From Halalkaliarchaeum sp. AArc-CO (lineage in GTDB: Archaea > Halobacteriota > Halobacteria > Halobacteriales > Haloferacaceae), in assembly GCF_024972735.1 (NCBI RefSeq), contig NZ_CP087723.1:496001-560000 (forward strand): a stretch of DNA of 64,000 nucleotides. Reading direction: 5' to 3'. The notes under the pieces were generated by a model, which was not told where the DNA came from, searched no databases, and saw only the letters and a list, made by a program, of their open reading frames with translations. Below, in pieces: positions 1-9,261 of this stretch. Within the stretch, counting starts at the first letter, position 1; each line of letters starts with the position of its first letter. Both the position numbers and the translations under genes were made by a program.

Positions 1-1691
1 TCGCCCACCAGTGGCACGTCGACGGCTCCGGGGCCGCGGTTGATCGCGACGGTGACGGGCCGTCCGTGCGTTGCCTGATCCGACCCGTGGGCCGCAGGGA
101 TGCTCCGGGTGAACACCAGGGTGTCCTCGCTCGACCGCTCGCGGTCGAACCGCACCTGGCCGCGCCGGAGTACTGTCCGGGTCGTCCGGAGGTCGATCAG
201 CTCCCGGACGTCTTCCCGAAGCGCCGAATTCTGTTCGGACTCGTCCCACGTCATCGGTCGCCGGCAGTCGGGATCGTCGCCGCCGGTCATCCCGACCTCG
301 TCGCCGTAGTACAAGCACGGCGTCCCCCGATAGGTGAAAAGCAGGAGAAACGCCAGTCGAAGGATCTGCTCGTCACCGCCACACCGGTGGAGCAGTCGCG
401 GCGTGTCGTGGCTCCCGAGCAGATTGAAAAGCACGCCGTTCGTCGGGTCCGGGTGGCGCATGCGGTGGCGCGTCATCTTGTCGATGAACCCGACGGCGTC
501 GATCTCGGGATCCGCGAGGAAGTCGTAGACGGCATACGAGAACGGGTAGTTCATCGCGGCGTCGAACTGGTCGCCCTCCAGCCAGGGGCGCGCGTCGTGC
601 CAGATCTCCCCGAGGATGTACGTCTCCGGGTCGATCGACTTGACTTCCCGGCGAAGGTCCCGCCAGAACCGGTGATCGACCTCGTTTGCGACGTCGAGAC
701 GCCAGCCGTCGATCCCGAACTCCTCCACCCAGTAGGTGGCGACGTCGAACAGGTACTCCCGGACCGCCGGATTCGCGGTGTTCAGTTTGGGCATCTCCGG
801 GACGAACGCGAACGCGTCGTAGCTGGGTCGGGGGTCGAACTCGATTGGGAACTCGTGGACGTGAAACCAGTCTGCGTACTCCGAGTCGGCGCCGTTCTCG
901 ACGACGTCCTGGAACGGCTCGAACGTCCACCCACAGTGGTTGAACACCGCGTCGAGCATCACACGGATCCCCCGGCCGTGGGCCCGATCGACGAGTCGCG
1001 TCAGGGTCTCTTCGTCCCCGAACTGCGGGTCGATCCGCATGTAATCGGTGGTGTCGTACTTGTGATTCGACGGCGCCTCGAAGATCGGAGTGAGATACAG
1101 CGCCGTGACGCCCAGTTCCTCGAGGTAGTCCAGGTTGTCGATGATCCCCTCGAGGTCGCCGCCGTAGAAACTGTCACGATCGGGGCGTCCGCCCCACGCT
1201 TCGACATCGTCGGGATCCCGGCTCGGATCCCCGTTAGCGAACCGTTCCGGAAAGATCTGATAGAAGACGGCGTCGGCGACCCACTCCGGCGGGTCGACGA
1301 CCCCATCCGGGTGGAGGTACGGATACTCGAAGTAGTGGAGGGGGCGTTCTGCTCCCATCGTGGGTAGCTCGTTGATCGATCCCTCCTCGAACCCCCACTC
1401 GGTGAACCAGAGCTCCTCGTCGTCTGTCGAGAGGTGAAACGCATAACAGAGGCGCCCGTGAGCCGGTTCCACGGCGGCCTGCCAGTAGTCGAACCGGTCG
1501 TCCGCCCCGATTGACCGCATCGATGTACGCTTCGCGCTTTCGGGCCAATCGTACTTGTCGCCGTGGACGATTCGACACTTCCCGACGTCCTGTCGCTCCG
1601 TTCGGAGCCTGACGTGGACCGTCTCCTTGTCGGGTGCGTACGCGTACTCGCTCTTCGGGCGGTGATGCACCGCCTCCCGCGTGATGGCCAT
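1..1691 (-). CDS. Cytoplasmic GH13 maltodextrin hydrolase (cyclomaltodextrinase/neopullulanase type), 3' end cut by window edge
   Basis: The frame runs uninterrupted from an ATG at 1691 off the left edge, giving about 563 residues. No signal peptide is visible, so the enzyme should act in the cytoplasm on imported maltodextrins. The N-terminus (residues about 1-120) opens with HHRPKSEYAYAPDKET and resembles the CBM34-like domain of cyclomaltodextrinases and neopullulanases. The (beta/alpha)8 catalytic domain follows, with all three GH13 acidic residues: nucleophile D333 in GWRLDVAN, acid/base E362 in ILGEIW and D429 in GSHDTPR. It is divergent from the maltodextrin ABC importer genes at 1895-5208, which supports a shared pathway. 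The exact substrate (cyclodextrin, pullulan or maltodextrin) cannot be read from sequence. Confidence 0.9.
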   Translation of the reverse strand, partial: MAITREAVHHRPKSEYAYAPDKETVHVRLRTERQDVGKCRIVHGDKYDWPESAKRTSMRSIGADDRFDYWQAAVEPAHGRLCYAFHLSTDDEELWFTEWGFEEGSINELPTMGAERPLHYFEYPYLHPDGVVDPPEWVADAVFYQIFPERFANGDPSRDPDDVEAWGGRPDRDSFYGGDLEGIIDNLDYLEELGVTALYLTPIFEAPSNHKYDTTDYMRIDPQFGDEETLTRLVDRAHGRGIRVMLDAVFNHCGWTFEPFQDVVENGADSEYADWFHVHEFPIEFDPRPSYDAFAFVPEMPKLNTANPAVREYLFDVATYWVEEFGIDGWRLDVANEVDHRFWRDLRREVKSIDPETYILGEIWHDARPWLEGDQFDAAMNYPFSYAVYDFLADPEIDAVGFIDKMTRHRMRHPDPTNGVLFNLLGSHDTPRLLHRCGGDEQILRLAFLLLFTYRGTPCLYYGDEVGMTGGDDPDCRRPMTWDESEQNSALREDVRELIDLRTTRTVLRRGQVRFDRERSSEDTLVFTRSIPAAHGSDQATHGRPVTVAINRGPGAVDVPLVG

Positions 1692-1727
1692 GGCCGCTTT
1701 CGTGGCGGTAGCCGTAAAACCGTTCGG

Positions 1728-1756
1728 CACTCTTCGAGAAGAGTGATGTATAATTT
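1728..1756 (-). promoter_or_regulatory. Promoter of the cytoplasmic GH13 gene with an 8-bp inverted repeat next to the TATA box
   Basis: On the minus strand an AT-rich TATA-like element lies at 1756-1747, about 55 bases before the ATG. Directly downstream, 1745-1728 holds CACTCTTC-GA-GAAGAGTG, a perfect inverted repeat with 8-base arms and a 2-base spacer. Its place between the TATA box and the expected start site is where archaeal repressors usually bind. A TrmB-like sugar regulator would fit the locus, but none is encoded in the window. Confidence 0.5.
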
Positions 1757-1846
1757 CGTAGCACGTTTTTTAAACCCGAATATTCGCGATATAGGCCTCA
1801 AAAACCGCCTTTGCGGCATTGTTGCACTCTCTGGAACGTGAATCCT

Positions 1847-1894
1847 TCCCAAATCTTTAAAACATTGAATTCATTATTCATCATAGATTCAGCC
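1847..1894 (+). promoter_or_regulatory. Probable promoter of the maltodextrin importer operon
   Basis: The stretch before the binding-protein ATG is unusually AT-rich for this genome. A TATA-like aatctttaaaac sits at about 1852-1862, roughly 35-40 bases before the start codon, which would leave a leader of about ten bases. A small CCGC-CTTT-GCGG hairpin lies further upstream, at about 1805-1817. No clear Shine-Dalgarno sequence is present. Confidence 0.4.
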
Positions 1895-3172
1895 ATGAGA
1901 ACGAATCGCAGAAAGCTGCTCGGCGCACTGGCGGGAACGGGCTTCGTGGGCGTTGCAGGCTGTGTCGGCGTCGAAGAGGACGACCCCGACGACGGCGCGG
2001 GCGGTGGGGGCGGCGACGGGGACGGCGACGGAAACGGGGGCGGCGACGACGGCGAGGAGGAGACCGTCGCCGGCGAGGCGGAGTTCTGGTACGCGCTCTC
2101 GGAGGGCGAACTCGAAATCGTCGAAGACGCGGTCGGGACGTTCAACGACGAGACGGACTACCTGCTGGACGGTGCCGACATCGCCGAACTCGAGGACCGA
2201 CTCGTGAGCGCGATCCCCGCCGGCGAGGGGCCGGAGATCTTCATGTGGGCACACGACTGGGTCGGTGACTTCGCGGACTCGCAGTTCATCGTCGATCAGA
2301 GTGAGGATCTCGACGTCGACCTCGATCAGTTCACCGACGCGGGCCGCAACGCGATCCAGTACCAGGGCGGCGTGTACGGGCTGCCGGTCTCGGCGGAGAC
2401 GGTCGCGTTGATCTACAACGAGGAGATGGTCGACGAGCCGCCGGAGACGATCGACGAAATGCAGGAGATCATGGAGGAGTACCACGATCCGGCGAACAAC
2501 CAGTTCGGGCTGTCGTATCCGATGGACCCGTACTTCTACTCGGCGTACGCCCACGCGTTCGGCGGCTACTACTTCGACGACGCCGACGAGAGCCTCGGGC
2601 TCACAATGGACGAGACGATCCGCGGCTTCGAGGTCGTCCTCGAGGAACTGGACCCGTACTCCCCGAACGACCCCGAATACGATCCCCAGGCGGCCGCCTT
2701 CGTCGAGGGGAACGCTCCCCTCGCGATCAACGGTCCGTGGTTCCTCGGCGACGTGGAGTTCGAGGCGAGCGTCGCGGCGCTTCCGGCGCCCGACGGCGGC
2801 GAACCCGCGCCGTACTCCGGCGTGAGTATGATCTACTTCGCGGACGCGATCACCGACGAAGCGGACCGTGGCGACGCGGCACGCACGTTCGCGGAGTGGT
2901 ACACCACGAACACGGACGTGCTCACGCGTCTCGCGGAGGACCAGGGATACATTCCGGTCCACGAGGATCTCGCGGGAAGCGACGACCTCCCGGACGCAGT
3001 GCAGGGCTTCTCGGAATCGGCTGCCACCGGCGTTCCGATGCCGACAAACGCCAAGATGAACCAGGTGTGGGGTCCCCTCGAGGACGCGTTCATGAACGCT
3101 TACACCGGCGATCAGTCCCTCGAGGACGCGATGGTCGACGCCGAAGACCGGATCCGCGATAACTGGGACTGA
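1895..3172 (+). CDS. Maltose/maltodextrin-type ABC transporter substrate-binding lipoprotein
   Basis: This 425-residue protein is an extracellular solute-binding protein of family 1 (MalE-like). The start at 1895 is chosen because it opens a clean export signal: RTNRRKLLGALAG (twin arginine) and then a lipobox ending VAGC at C23. After the cysteine comes a Gly/Asp-rich flexible linker (about residues 28-55), typical of haloarchaeal lipoproteins that stand off the membrane. The mature part has MalE-like stretches such as EIFMWAHDWVGDFADS and a glycine/proline-rich PYSGVSMIYF region. The next gene starts 3 bases after the stop. Flanking amylases suggest maltodextrin as ligand; that is inference from context. 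Confidence 0.88.
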   Translation: MRTNRRKLLGALAGTGFVGVAGCVGVEEDDPDDGAGGGGGDGDGDGNGGGDDGEEETVAGEAEFWYALSEGELEIVEDAVGTFNDETDYLLDGADIAELEDRLVSAIPAGEGPEIFMWAHDWVGDFADSQFIVDQSEDLDVDLDQFTDAGRNAIQYQGGVYGLPVSAETVALIYNEEMVDEPPETIDEMQEIMEEYHDPANNQFGLSYPMDPYFYSAYAHAFGGYYFDDADESLGLTMDETIRGFEVVLEELDPYSPNDPEYDPQAAAFVEGNAPLAINGPWFLGDVEFEASVAALPAPDGGEPAPYSGVSMIYFADAITDEADRGDAARTFAEWYTTNTDVLTRLAEDQGYIPVHEDLAGSDDLPDAVQGFSESAATGVPMPTNAKMNQVWGPLEDAFMNAYTGDQSLEDAMVDAEDRIRDNWD

Positions 3173-3175
3173 CTG

Positions 3176-4141
3176 ATGAGCACGGTCGATGTCGCACAGC
3201 GTGCCCGGGAATTCGAGGTCCCGTTCGACCTCAGAGACAACCTCGCACTGTTGCTCGTCTTGCCCGGACTGTTCTTTTTCCTCTCGTTCGTGGCGATCCC
3301 GCTGGCGTATCTCGTCGTGCTGTCGTTCACCGACGCGACGCTTTCGACGATGTTCAGGGACGCCCCCGGACTGTGGGGGTCGTGGTTCGGGGAGGCCGAA
3401 TTCATCGGCTTCGAGAACTACGTCGAGTTGCTCACGGACACACAGTTCTGGCGCTCCTTCGGAATCACCTGGCTGTTCGTCGCCACGAGTGTCGTGTTGA
3501 AGGTGTTTCTCGGCGTCGGAATCGCGCTCGTGTTGACCCACGAGTGGGTTCGCGGCAAGCGGTTCATGCGGGCGCTGGTGATCCTGCCGATGGGGCTGCC
3601 GGCGATTTTCACGATCACGGTGTGGCGGGGTGTCTTCTCCTCGGCGCAGTTCGGGCTCGCAAACCAGCTGTTGCTCGCGCTCGGCTTCGACCCGGTGGCG
3701 TGGCTCTCGCGTCGATGGATGGCGTTTATCTCCTACAATATCACGGAGATGTGGCTGGCGTACCCGTTCATGGTGATCATCACCGTCAGCGCGCTCCAGA
3801 ACGTCTCGACGGAGCTCCACGAAGCGGCGATGGTCGACGGCGCCGGATTCCTGAGCCGGTTCGTCCACGTCACCCTCCCGTCGATCAAGCGGCCGGTGAT
3901 GTTCGCGTCGATCCTGACGGCGGCGGCGTCGTTCCAGCAGTTCCTCATCCCCTTTGTGTTCAACCGCGGGGGACCCGCGCGGGCGAACGAACTCATCATC
4001 CTGTACGGCTATCGGGAGGCGTTCGAGTTCCGGGCGTTCGGTGAAGGGGCCGCGATCATGCTGACTGCCGTCTTCTTCATCGGGATCTTCATGCTGATTG
4101 CCGCAACCAAAGGCCGGCTCGCGGAGGGGGCCCACGAATGA
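3176..4141 (+). CDS. Maltodextrin ABC transporter permease, MalF type
   Basis: A 321-residue integral membrane protein of the binding-protein-dependent transport family. It has six or so hydrophobic segments, the first at about residues 20-45 after an N-terminal cytoplasmic stretch. The EAA loop that docks the ATPase is present near residue 220 as LHEAAMVDGAGFLSRFVHVT, followed by LPSIKRP. The gene lies 3 bases after the binding protein and overlaps the second permease by 4 bases (ATGA), so the three are one operon. No ATPase follows; a MalK-type subunit must be supplied from elsewhere in the genome. Confidence 0.88.
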   Translation: MSTVDVAQRAREFEVPFDLRDNLALLLVLPGLFFFLSFVAIPLAYLVVLSFTDATLSTMFRDAPGLWGSWFGEAEFIGFENYVELLTDTQFWRSFGITWLFVATSVVLKVFLGVGIALVLTHEWVRGKRFMRALVILPMGLPAIFTITVWRGVFSSAQFGLANQLLLALGFDPVAWLSRRWMAFISYNITEMWLAYPFMVIITVSALQNVSTELHEAAMVDGAGFLSRFVHVTLPSIKRPVMFASILTAAASFQQFLIPFVFNRGGPARANELIILYGYREAFEFRAFGEGAAIMLTAVFFIGIFMLIAATKGRLAEGAHE

Positions 4142-5208
4142 CGCTGCTCGACGCAATCGGTCGGAAGCTCAAATCGGACCTCAGGTCCATTCCGATGGCG
4201 GTCGTCGGCTGGGTCAGGAACTCCCGGTACAAACTCGACCTCTATCGTCGTGGGAAGATCGGGCTGTTCGAACTGCTCGCGCCCGTCGGTGCGTCGGTGT
4301 TCGGCCTCGTGCTGGTGGCGGCGTTGCTGTTCCCCATCTACTGGATCGCGATGGCCGCGCTTTCCGGGACCGGCGCGTCGCTGTATTCCGCGGAAGGATT
4401 CCGGCTCTTCCCCGAAGATCCGACTCTACAGGCGTTCGTCTGGGTGATCGGCGACGTCGTGATCCCCAGCCTTCGCATCTCCATCCCCTTTGCGGGCGTT
4501 AGCCTCGTCACCTCCGAAATCGTGCTGCTGGACGCGGCGGCACACGGTGTTGACAGTCCCTCGGACTTCCCGCGATACGCCTGGAACTCCCTTACAGTCG
4601 CAATTCCGACGGTGATCATGGCGATGGCGGTCATCGTTCCGGGGGCGTACGCGCTGTCCCGACGGGAGTTCCTCATGCGCAAGAAGGTCCTGTACGGCTA
4701 CATCCTGTTCACACAGGTCGGCGGCGGGCTCGGGATCGCCATGCTCGTCGCGCTGTACGCCATCTTCGTCAGCATCGGCGTCACGAACAGCAAGCTGGCG
4801 CTTGCCACCTACTACGCCGCGATGGCGGTGCCGTTCAACACCTGGCTGTTGAAGACGTTCATGGACTCGATCCCCCCGTCCTACGAGGAGGCGGCCGCCG
4901 TCGACGGCGCACCGCCGTGGCGCATCGTCTGGGAAGTGATCCTCCCGCTGTCGAAGGCGGGCCTCGCGGCCGTGTTCATCTTCGTGTTCCTCGCGGGCTG
5001 GATGGAGTTCATCGTTGCCCAGACGGTGCTCCGGCCCGAAAACTACACGCTCCCGGTCGGCCTGTTCGCGCTGATCGACGAGTACTCGGTGCCGTGGGCG
5101 CGTTTCTCCGCGTTCGCGCTGTCGTTCGCCGCGCCGATCATGTTCATCTACCTGTTCGCACAGCGGTACATCGAGTCGGGGCTCTCCTTCGGCGGCATGG
5201 AGGGGTAA
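4138..5208 (+). CDS. Maltodextrin ABC transporter permease, MalG type
   Basis: A 356-residue permease partner of the preceding gene. It begins with an amphipathic, basic N-terminus of about 45 residues before the first membrane segment (ELLAPVGASVFGLVLVAALL). A hydrophilic extracytoplasmic loop separates the first segment from the permease core. The EAA motif reads SYEEAAAVDGAPPWRIVWEV near residue 250, followed by ILPLSKAGL. The C-terminal segment ends SGLSFGGMEG, as in MalG proteins. The ATGA overlap with the upstream gene points to translational coupling. Confidence 0.88.
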   Translation: MTLLDAIGRKLKSDLRSIPMAVVGWVRNSRYKLDLYRRGKIGLFELLAPVGASVFGLVLVAALLFPIYWIAMAALSGTGASLYSAEGFRLFPEDPTLQAFVWVIGDVVIPSLRISIPFAGVSLVTSEIVLLDAAAHGVDSPSDFPRYAWNSLTVAIPTVIMAMAVIVPGAYALSRREFLMRKKVLYGYILFTQVGGGLGIAMLVALYAIFVSIGVTNSKLALATYYAAMAVPFNTWLLKTFMDSIPPSYEEAAAVDGAPPWRIVWEVILPLSKAGLAAVFIFVFLAGWMEFIVAQTVLRPENYTLPVGLFALIDEYSVPWARFSAFALSFAAPIMFIYLFAQRYIESGLSFGGMEG

Positions 5209-5260
5209 CCGCGACTCGGTTCGCCTGACGAATTACGATCCGTTTTCGACACCACCAACA

Positions 5261-8200
5261 ATGACTGACAATAGCACGCGACACACGAAGCGGACGCACG
5301 GCATTCACAGACGGACACTCCTCGGCGGCGTCGCCGGTCTCGGCTTGCTGTCGGCCGTTCCCGGGGCGGCAGCGTCCGACGAACTGTCGACCCACTCGGT
5401 CGACCTCGACGATGCCGACGGCACGGGATCGTACCATCCGGGCGAGCCATTGTTCGTCCCGGTCGGCGAGAAGCGCTGGAACACGGCGTGGGTCGGCCCG
5501 GAGTACATCGGCGATCGGGACAACCTCGCGCCGGGGTCGCCACAGCCGTCCGCCGATCCCGACAACTACGCCGCCGACGACTTCGCCTGGTCGATCCTCG
5601 ACCGACCGGCGGAAAGCGACGCCGAACTCACGTTTGCCTCCTCGCTGTTCGAGGATCGGCCACGCTACGACGAGGGGCGGGACAACGTCGCGGAGTTCGA
5701 GGCCGACGTAGCCGGCACGTACACGCTCGAACTCGATGCGCCGGACGGAACCCACGAGCTTACGATCCGCGCGCTGCCGGACGACGAGAATGCGCCAGCC
5801 GGCCCGCCCCGGCTGGAACTGGACGCCGACTACGATCCGGACGCCGACGCGTTCGAGATCGACACGAACGCTGCGCTCGCACCCGACAGCCGCGCGGATC
5901 CCGACGACCTCGAGGCGTTCGTTCTCGCCGACGATCGTGATCCCTTGCAGACGGACGCGATCGCTGTCGACGGGCTAACGGCGACGGTCCCGAGAGACGC
6001 CCTCGAGGACGAGCCGGGTCGGGTGTACGTCGTCGTCCACGACGGCGATCGGACGAGCGTCACCGACAGCGTCGAACTCCGACCGGACGGCGACGTCTAC
6101 CTGCCGAACCGGGCGCCCGAGTGGATGCACGACGGGGTGCTGTACCAGATTTTCACCCGGTCGTGGGCCGGCGAGCGCGACGCGACCACCTTCGACACCC
6201 TGATCGAGGGCGACGACGTCGCCCGCGGGGTCGATTACCTCGATGAGCTCGGAATCGACGCCGTCTGGCTCACGCCGATCCACCCGGCCGTGAGCGCCGA
6301 GCGGGACCTCCCGGGCGGTGGCCCCCACGGGTACGACATCACCGACTACTTCGGCGTCGCAGACGACCTCACCCCGGAGGGCAAAACGCCCCTCGAGGCG
6401 TACCGCGAGTTCGTCGACGCCTGCCACGACCGCGACATCAAGGTCGTACTGGATCTCGTCGTCAACCACGGGGGTCGGACGCTCCCGGAGTTTCAGGACA
6501 CGATCGAAAGCCAGACCGAGGCCCCGGAGTACTGGCCGATCGTCGAGGAGTGGGACCGCGACTCTCCGTACTTCGACTGGTTCGACCGGATCGACGCTCC
6601 CCGCGAGTACGAGGGACAGCAGCTCGAGCCGGCGCCGTTCGCCACCGGGTTCTGGAACCTCCAGCTCCACCCGAACTTCAACTTCGACAACGTCGCGCTC
6701 CGGGAGTACATGCTCGCAGTCGCGGAGTTCTGGTCGGGCACGGTCGGCGTCGACGGCTTCCGGTGTGACATCGCCTGGGGGGTCCCTCACAGCTTCTGGA
6801 AGGACGTCCGGGAGGTCGTTCGCGCGAACGATTCCGAGTTCCTGCTGCTCGAGGAGGCAATCCCGAACGATCCGGCGTTCTCCGAAAACGAGTTCGACAT
6901 GCATTTCGACACAGAGGGGTTCACCGTTCCGGCGCACGCTGTCGCCCGCGGTGAGGCGGCCGGCGCCGACCTGTTCGACCGGGTCCGGGACCGCAGGCGT
7001 CAGGGCTTCCCCGAGTACTCGATGATCTTGAACGCCGTCGAGAACCACGACGAGTACCGGGTCCTCAACGAGGCGCTGGACGGCTCCCGCGAGGACCCGG
7101 AGAAGGCCCAGCGGGCGGTGTGGGCCGCCGGCGTCGCACTTCCCGGGGTGCCGCACATCTACTACGGGATGGAACGTGCGATCTCCGTCTACGGCGAGGG
7201 CCGACACAGGGGCGAGGGCGACCACCGCGACGGCGACGTCCACCCCGGCGGCAAACAGCGCGCGTTCATGAACTGGGAGTCGTACGACGAGGACCACCTC
7301 TCGTTCTACAGGACGCTCGTGTCGGCCTACCACGATCTCGACGTTTTGAAGCCGGACGCGGCGCTGTCGGGTGCGTGGTACAACTCCGCCAACGACGTCC
7401 TCGTGTTCGGGCGGGACGCGAGCGACCTGTCTGCCGTCGAGGGGCCCGAACGGGTCGTCGTCGTGATCAACTTCGACGCCCGGCCCGCTGAGGTGTTCCT
7501 CCGCCCCGGCGTCGGCGCGATCGATCACGTTTCCGGCGATGACGTGAGCGTGGAGACGCTCAGCGACGCCCGCGCCGTGGAGGTCGACACGATTGCGGTG
7601 CTCGAGACGCCGGACCTGCTGGAGATCGGGAGCCCGATCTCCGAGCCCGACGTCGAGTTGGGAACCGACTACGGCGACGGCGAGTACGTCTATCCGACGG
7701 GCGCGGAGTACGTCGAGGGGGCGTTCGACCTCGAGGCCGTCGGCGTCCACGAGACGCCCGACGCCTACCAGTTCCGGGTGGAGATCGCAGGCGACCTGAC
7801 GAACCCGTGGGAGCTTCCGGGCGGGTTCTCGCTGCAACACCTGCAGGTGTACGTCCGGAACCCGGAACGCGACGACGGCGCGACGGTCGCCCGCGACGGC
7901 GTCAACGCCGAACTCGCAGCGACCTACCAGTACCGGGTCGTCGTCGACGGGGAGAACGGCACCCGTGTCGAGTCGTCCGACGGGACGCTGCTCGCAGACG
8001 GGGAAGTACGGACGAACGAGGTCACGGGCGCGATCGTCGCCGAGGTCCCGAAGTGGGCGTTCGACGCCGACATCGAGCGCCTCTCGGTCGCGCCGCTTCT
8101 TCTCGGATACGACCCGGACGCGCCCGGATCTGTCCGCCAGGTGGCGGCCGACCCGACCCCGGAGGTCTTCGGCGGGGGTCGCGACGACGAGGCCAACCCG

Positions 8201-9259
8201 AACGTGATCGACCTCGTCGTGGACGTCGACGTCGACCGCGAGACGGCCCTTGCATACGACGCGGACACCCCCGCGGAGATCGGGTACGTTCCGCTGGTCA
8301 CCCCGTTCGAGGAGGTTGCGACGTTCGACGTCGAGACGGGAACGGGCGACGGCCCCGGGACGTACGTAGTGCCGACCGGCAACGACTACTACGAGGGGGC
8401 GTGGGATCTGGACCGACTGGAGATCCACGAATCGCGCGACAGGGTCCGATTCGACTATCGGTTCACCGAGCCGCTTGAAAACCCCTGGCAGTTCGACGTG
8501 GGATTCAGCCACCAGCTCCCGCAGGTGTACGTGTTCGATCCCGACACGGACGCTCCAGCCACGACGGAGGGGAGAACCGGGACTAACGTCGCCTTCGAGG
8601 CGCCGTACAATTACCGGGTGAACGTCAACCCGGAGGCGGGTGCGGGCGTCGAGGACGCCGCCGGCGAGGGCGTCACCCGGGACGTGACCGTCGACTCCGA
8701 CGAGCACACGATCCGGTTCGACGTTCCGAAGGACGCGATCGGCTGGGACCGCGACCGTGGGGTGGCGATCGCCGCCGTCGTCTGTCCGTTCGACGGCTTC
8801 GGCGAGGGCGGCCTCCGGGCGATCGCATCGGAGCCCGAAACGCACGTCATCGGCGGGGGCGAGGACGGCGTGCCGGATCCGAAAGTGATGGATCTGGTCA
8901 CGCCCGAGGACGTCGACCGATCCGAGGCGTTCGGGGAGTACGGCGCCGACTCGCCGCCCGTCTTACCGTACGTCACCCTCGGGGACCTGACGCGGGAGGA
9001 ACTGCTCGAGGTGGCCGGTGAGGCTGACGACGAGGACGGCGAGGCCCGAGACGACGAGACCGACGACCAGTCCGACGAGACGGACGGCGAGAAGGACGAC
9101 GAGACGGACGAGCCCGAAACGCCGACCGAACCGGCGGAGGCCGACGCCGAGACGCCCGGATTCGGGATCGGGGCGGGCGCCGCGGCGCTCGGCGCGGCGG
9201 GGTGGGCGGCGAAATCGCTCGCGGATCGACGCGATGGCGAGGAGGACGACCGGGAGTAA
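5261..9259 (+). CDS. Exported, surface-anchored GH13 alpha-amylase/pullulanase-type enzyme with two C-terminal glucodextranase-type modules and PGF-CTERM anchor
   Basis: A 1332-residue exported enzyme. Residues 1-35 form a Tat-type signal (HRRTLLGGVAGLG, then GAAAS). Residues about 50-280 look beta-rich. The GH13 barrel (about 285-760) keeps D503 in GFRCDIAW, E532 in LLLEEAIP and D597 in ENHDEYR. Two related modules follow, at about 796-1000 and 1020-1245; each has a (Y)PTG..Y.EGA(F/W)DL core and a NPW(E/Q) motif, resembling the C-terminal binding module of glucodextranase. An Asp/Glu/Thr-rich linker (about 1255-1300) leads to TPGFGIGAG, a hydrophobic helix and SLADRR, the PGF-CTERM signal recognised by archaeosortase. 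It would supply maltodextrins to the upstream importer. Confidence 0.88.
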   Translation: MTDNSTRHTKRTHGIHRRTLLGGVAGLGLLSAVPGAAASDELSTHSVDLDDADGTGSYHPGEPLFVPVGEKRWNTAWVGPEYIGDRDNLAPGSPQPSADPDNYAADDFAWSILDRPAESDAELTFASSLFEDRPRYDEGRDNVAEFEADVAGTYTLELDAPDGTHELTIRALPDDENAPAGPPRLELDADYDPDADAFEIDTNAALAPDSRADPDDLEAFVLADDRDPLQTDAIAVDGLTATVPRDALEDEPGRVYVVVHDGDRTSVTDSVELRPDGDVYLPNRAPEWMHDGVLYQIFTRSWAGERDATTFDTLIEGDDVARGVDYLDELGIDAVWLTPIHPAVSAERDLPGGGPHGYDITDYFGVADDLTPEGKTPLEAYREFVDACHDRDIKVVLDLVVNHGGRTLPEFQDTIESQTEAPEYWPIVEEWDRDSPYFDWFDRIDAPREYEGQQLEPAPFATGFWNLQLHPNFNFDNVALREYMLAVAEFWSGTVGVDGFRCDIAWGVPHSFWKDVREVVRANDSEFLLLEEAIPNDPAFSENEFDMHFDTEGFTVPAHAVARGEAAGADLFDRVRDRRRQGFPEYSMILNAVENHDEYRVLNEALDGSREDPEKAQRAVWAAGVALPGVPHIYYGMERAISVYGEGRHRGEGDHRDGDVHPGGKQRAFMNWESYDEDHLSFYRTLVSAYHDLDVLKPDAALSGAWYNSANDVLVFGRDASDLSAVEGPERVVVVINFDARPAEVFLRPGVGAIDHVSGDDVSVETLSDARAVEVDTIAVLETPDLLEIGSPISEPDVELGTDYGDGEYVYPTGAEYVEGAFDLEAVGVHETPDAYQFRVEIAGDLTNPWELPGGFSLQHLQVYVRNPERDDGATVARDGVNAELAATYQYRVVVDGENGTRVESSDGTLLADGEVRTNEVTGAIVAEVPKWAFDADIERLSVAPLLLGYDPDAPGSVRQVAADPTPEVFGGGRDDEANPNVIDLVVDVDVDRETALAYDADTPAEIGYVPLVTPFEEVATFDVETGTGDGPGTYVVPTGNDYYEGAWDLDRLEIHESRDRVRFDYRFTEPLENPWQFDVGFSHQLPQVYVFDPDTDAPATTEGRTGTNVAFEAPYNYRVNVNPEAGAGVEDAAGEGVTRDVTVDSDEHTIRFDVPKDAIGWDRDRGVAIAAVVCPFDGFGEGGLRAIASEPETHVIGGGEDGVPDPKVMDLVTPEDVDRSEAFGEYGADSPPVLPYVTLGDLTREELLEVAGEADDEDGEARDDETDDQSDETDGEKDDETDEPETPTEPAEADAETPGFGIGAGAAALGAAGWAAKSLADRRDGEEDDRE

Positions 9260-9261
9260 AC

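Noticed and set aside
66-1367. Long open frame on the plus strand opposite the cytoplasmic GH13 gene
   Set aside because: It is the antisense of a gene with complete catalytic motifs. Long antisense frames are expected in GC-rich haloarchaeal DNA, and the product is Arg/Val/Pro-rich without family features.
1797-1850. Possible insertion-sequence end in the AT-rich region before the binding-protein gene
   Set aside because: The ttgcactctctggaa-like sequence recalled IS ends, but no partner repeat, duplication or transposase remnant is present.
5975-8845. Very long open frame on the minus strand opposite the surface enzyme (also similar frames at 1889-4156, 26335-28380, 28528-30564 and 47121-49064)
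   Set aside because: All lie opposite well-supported genes, have basic, biased composition unlike haloarchaeal proteins and show no recognisable domain.
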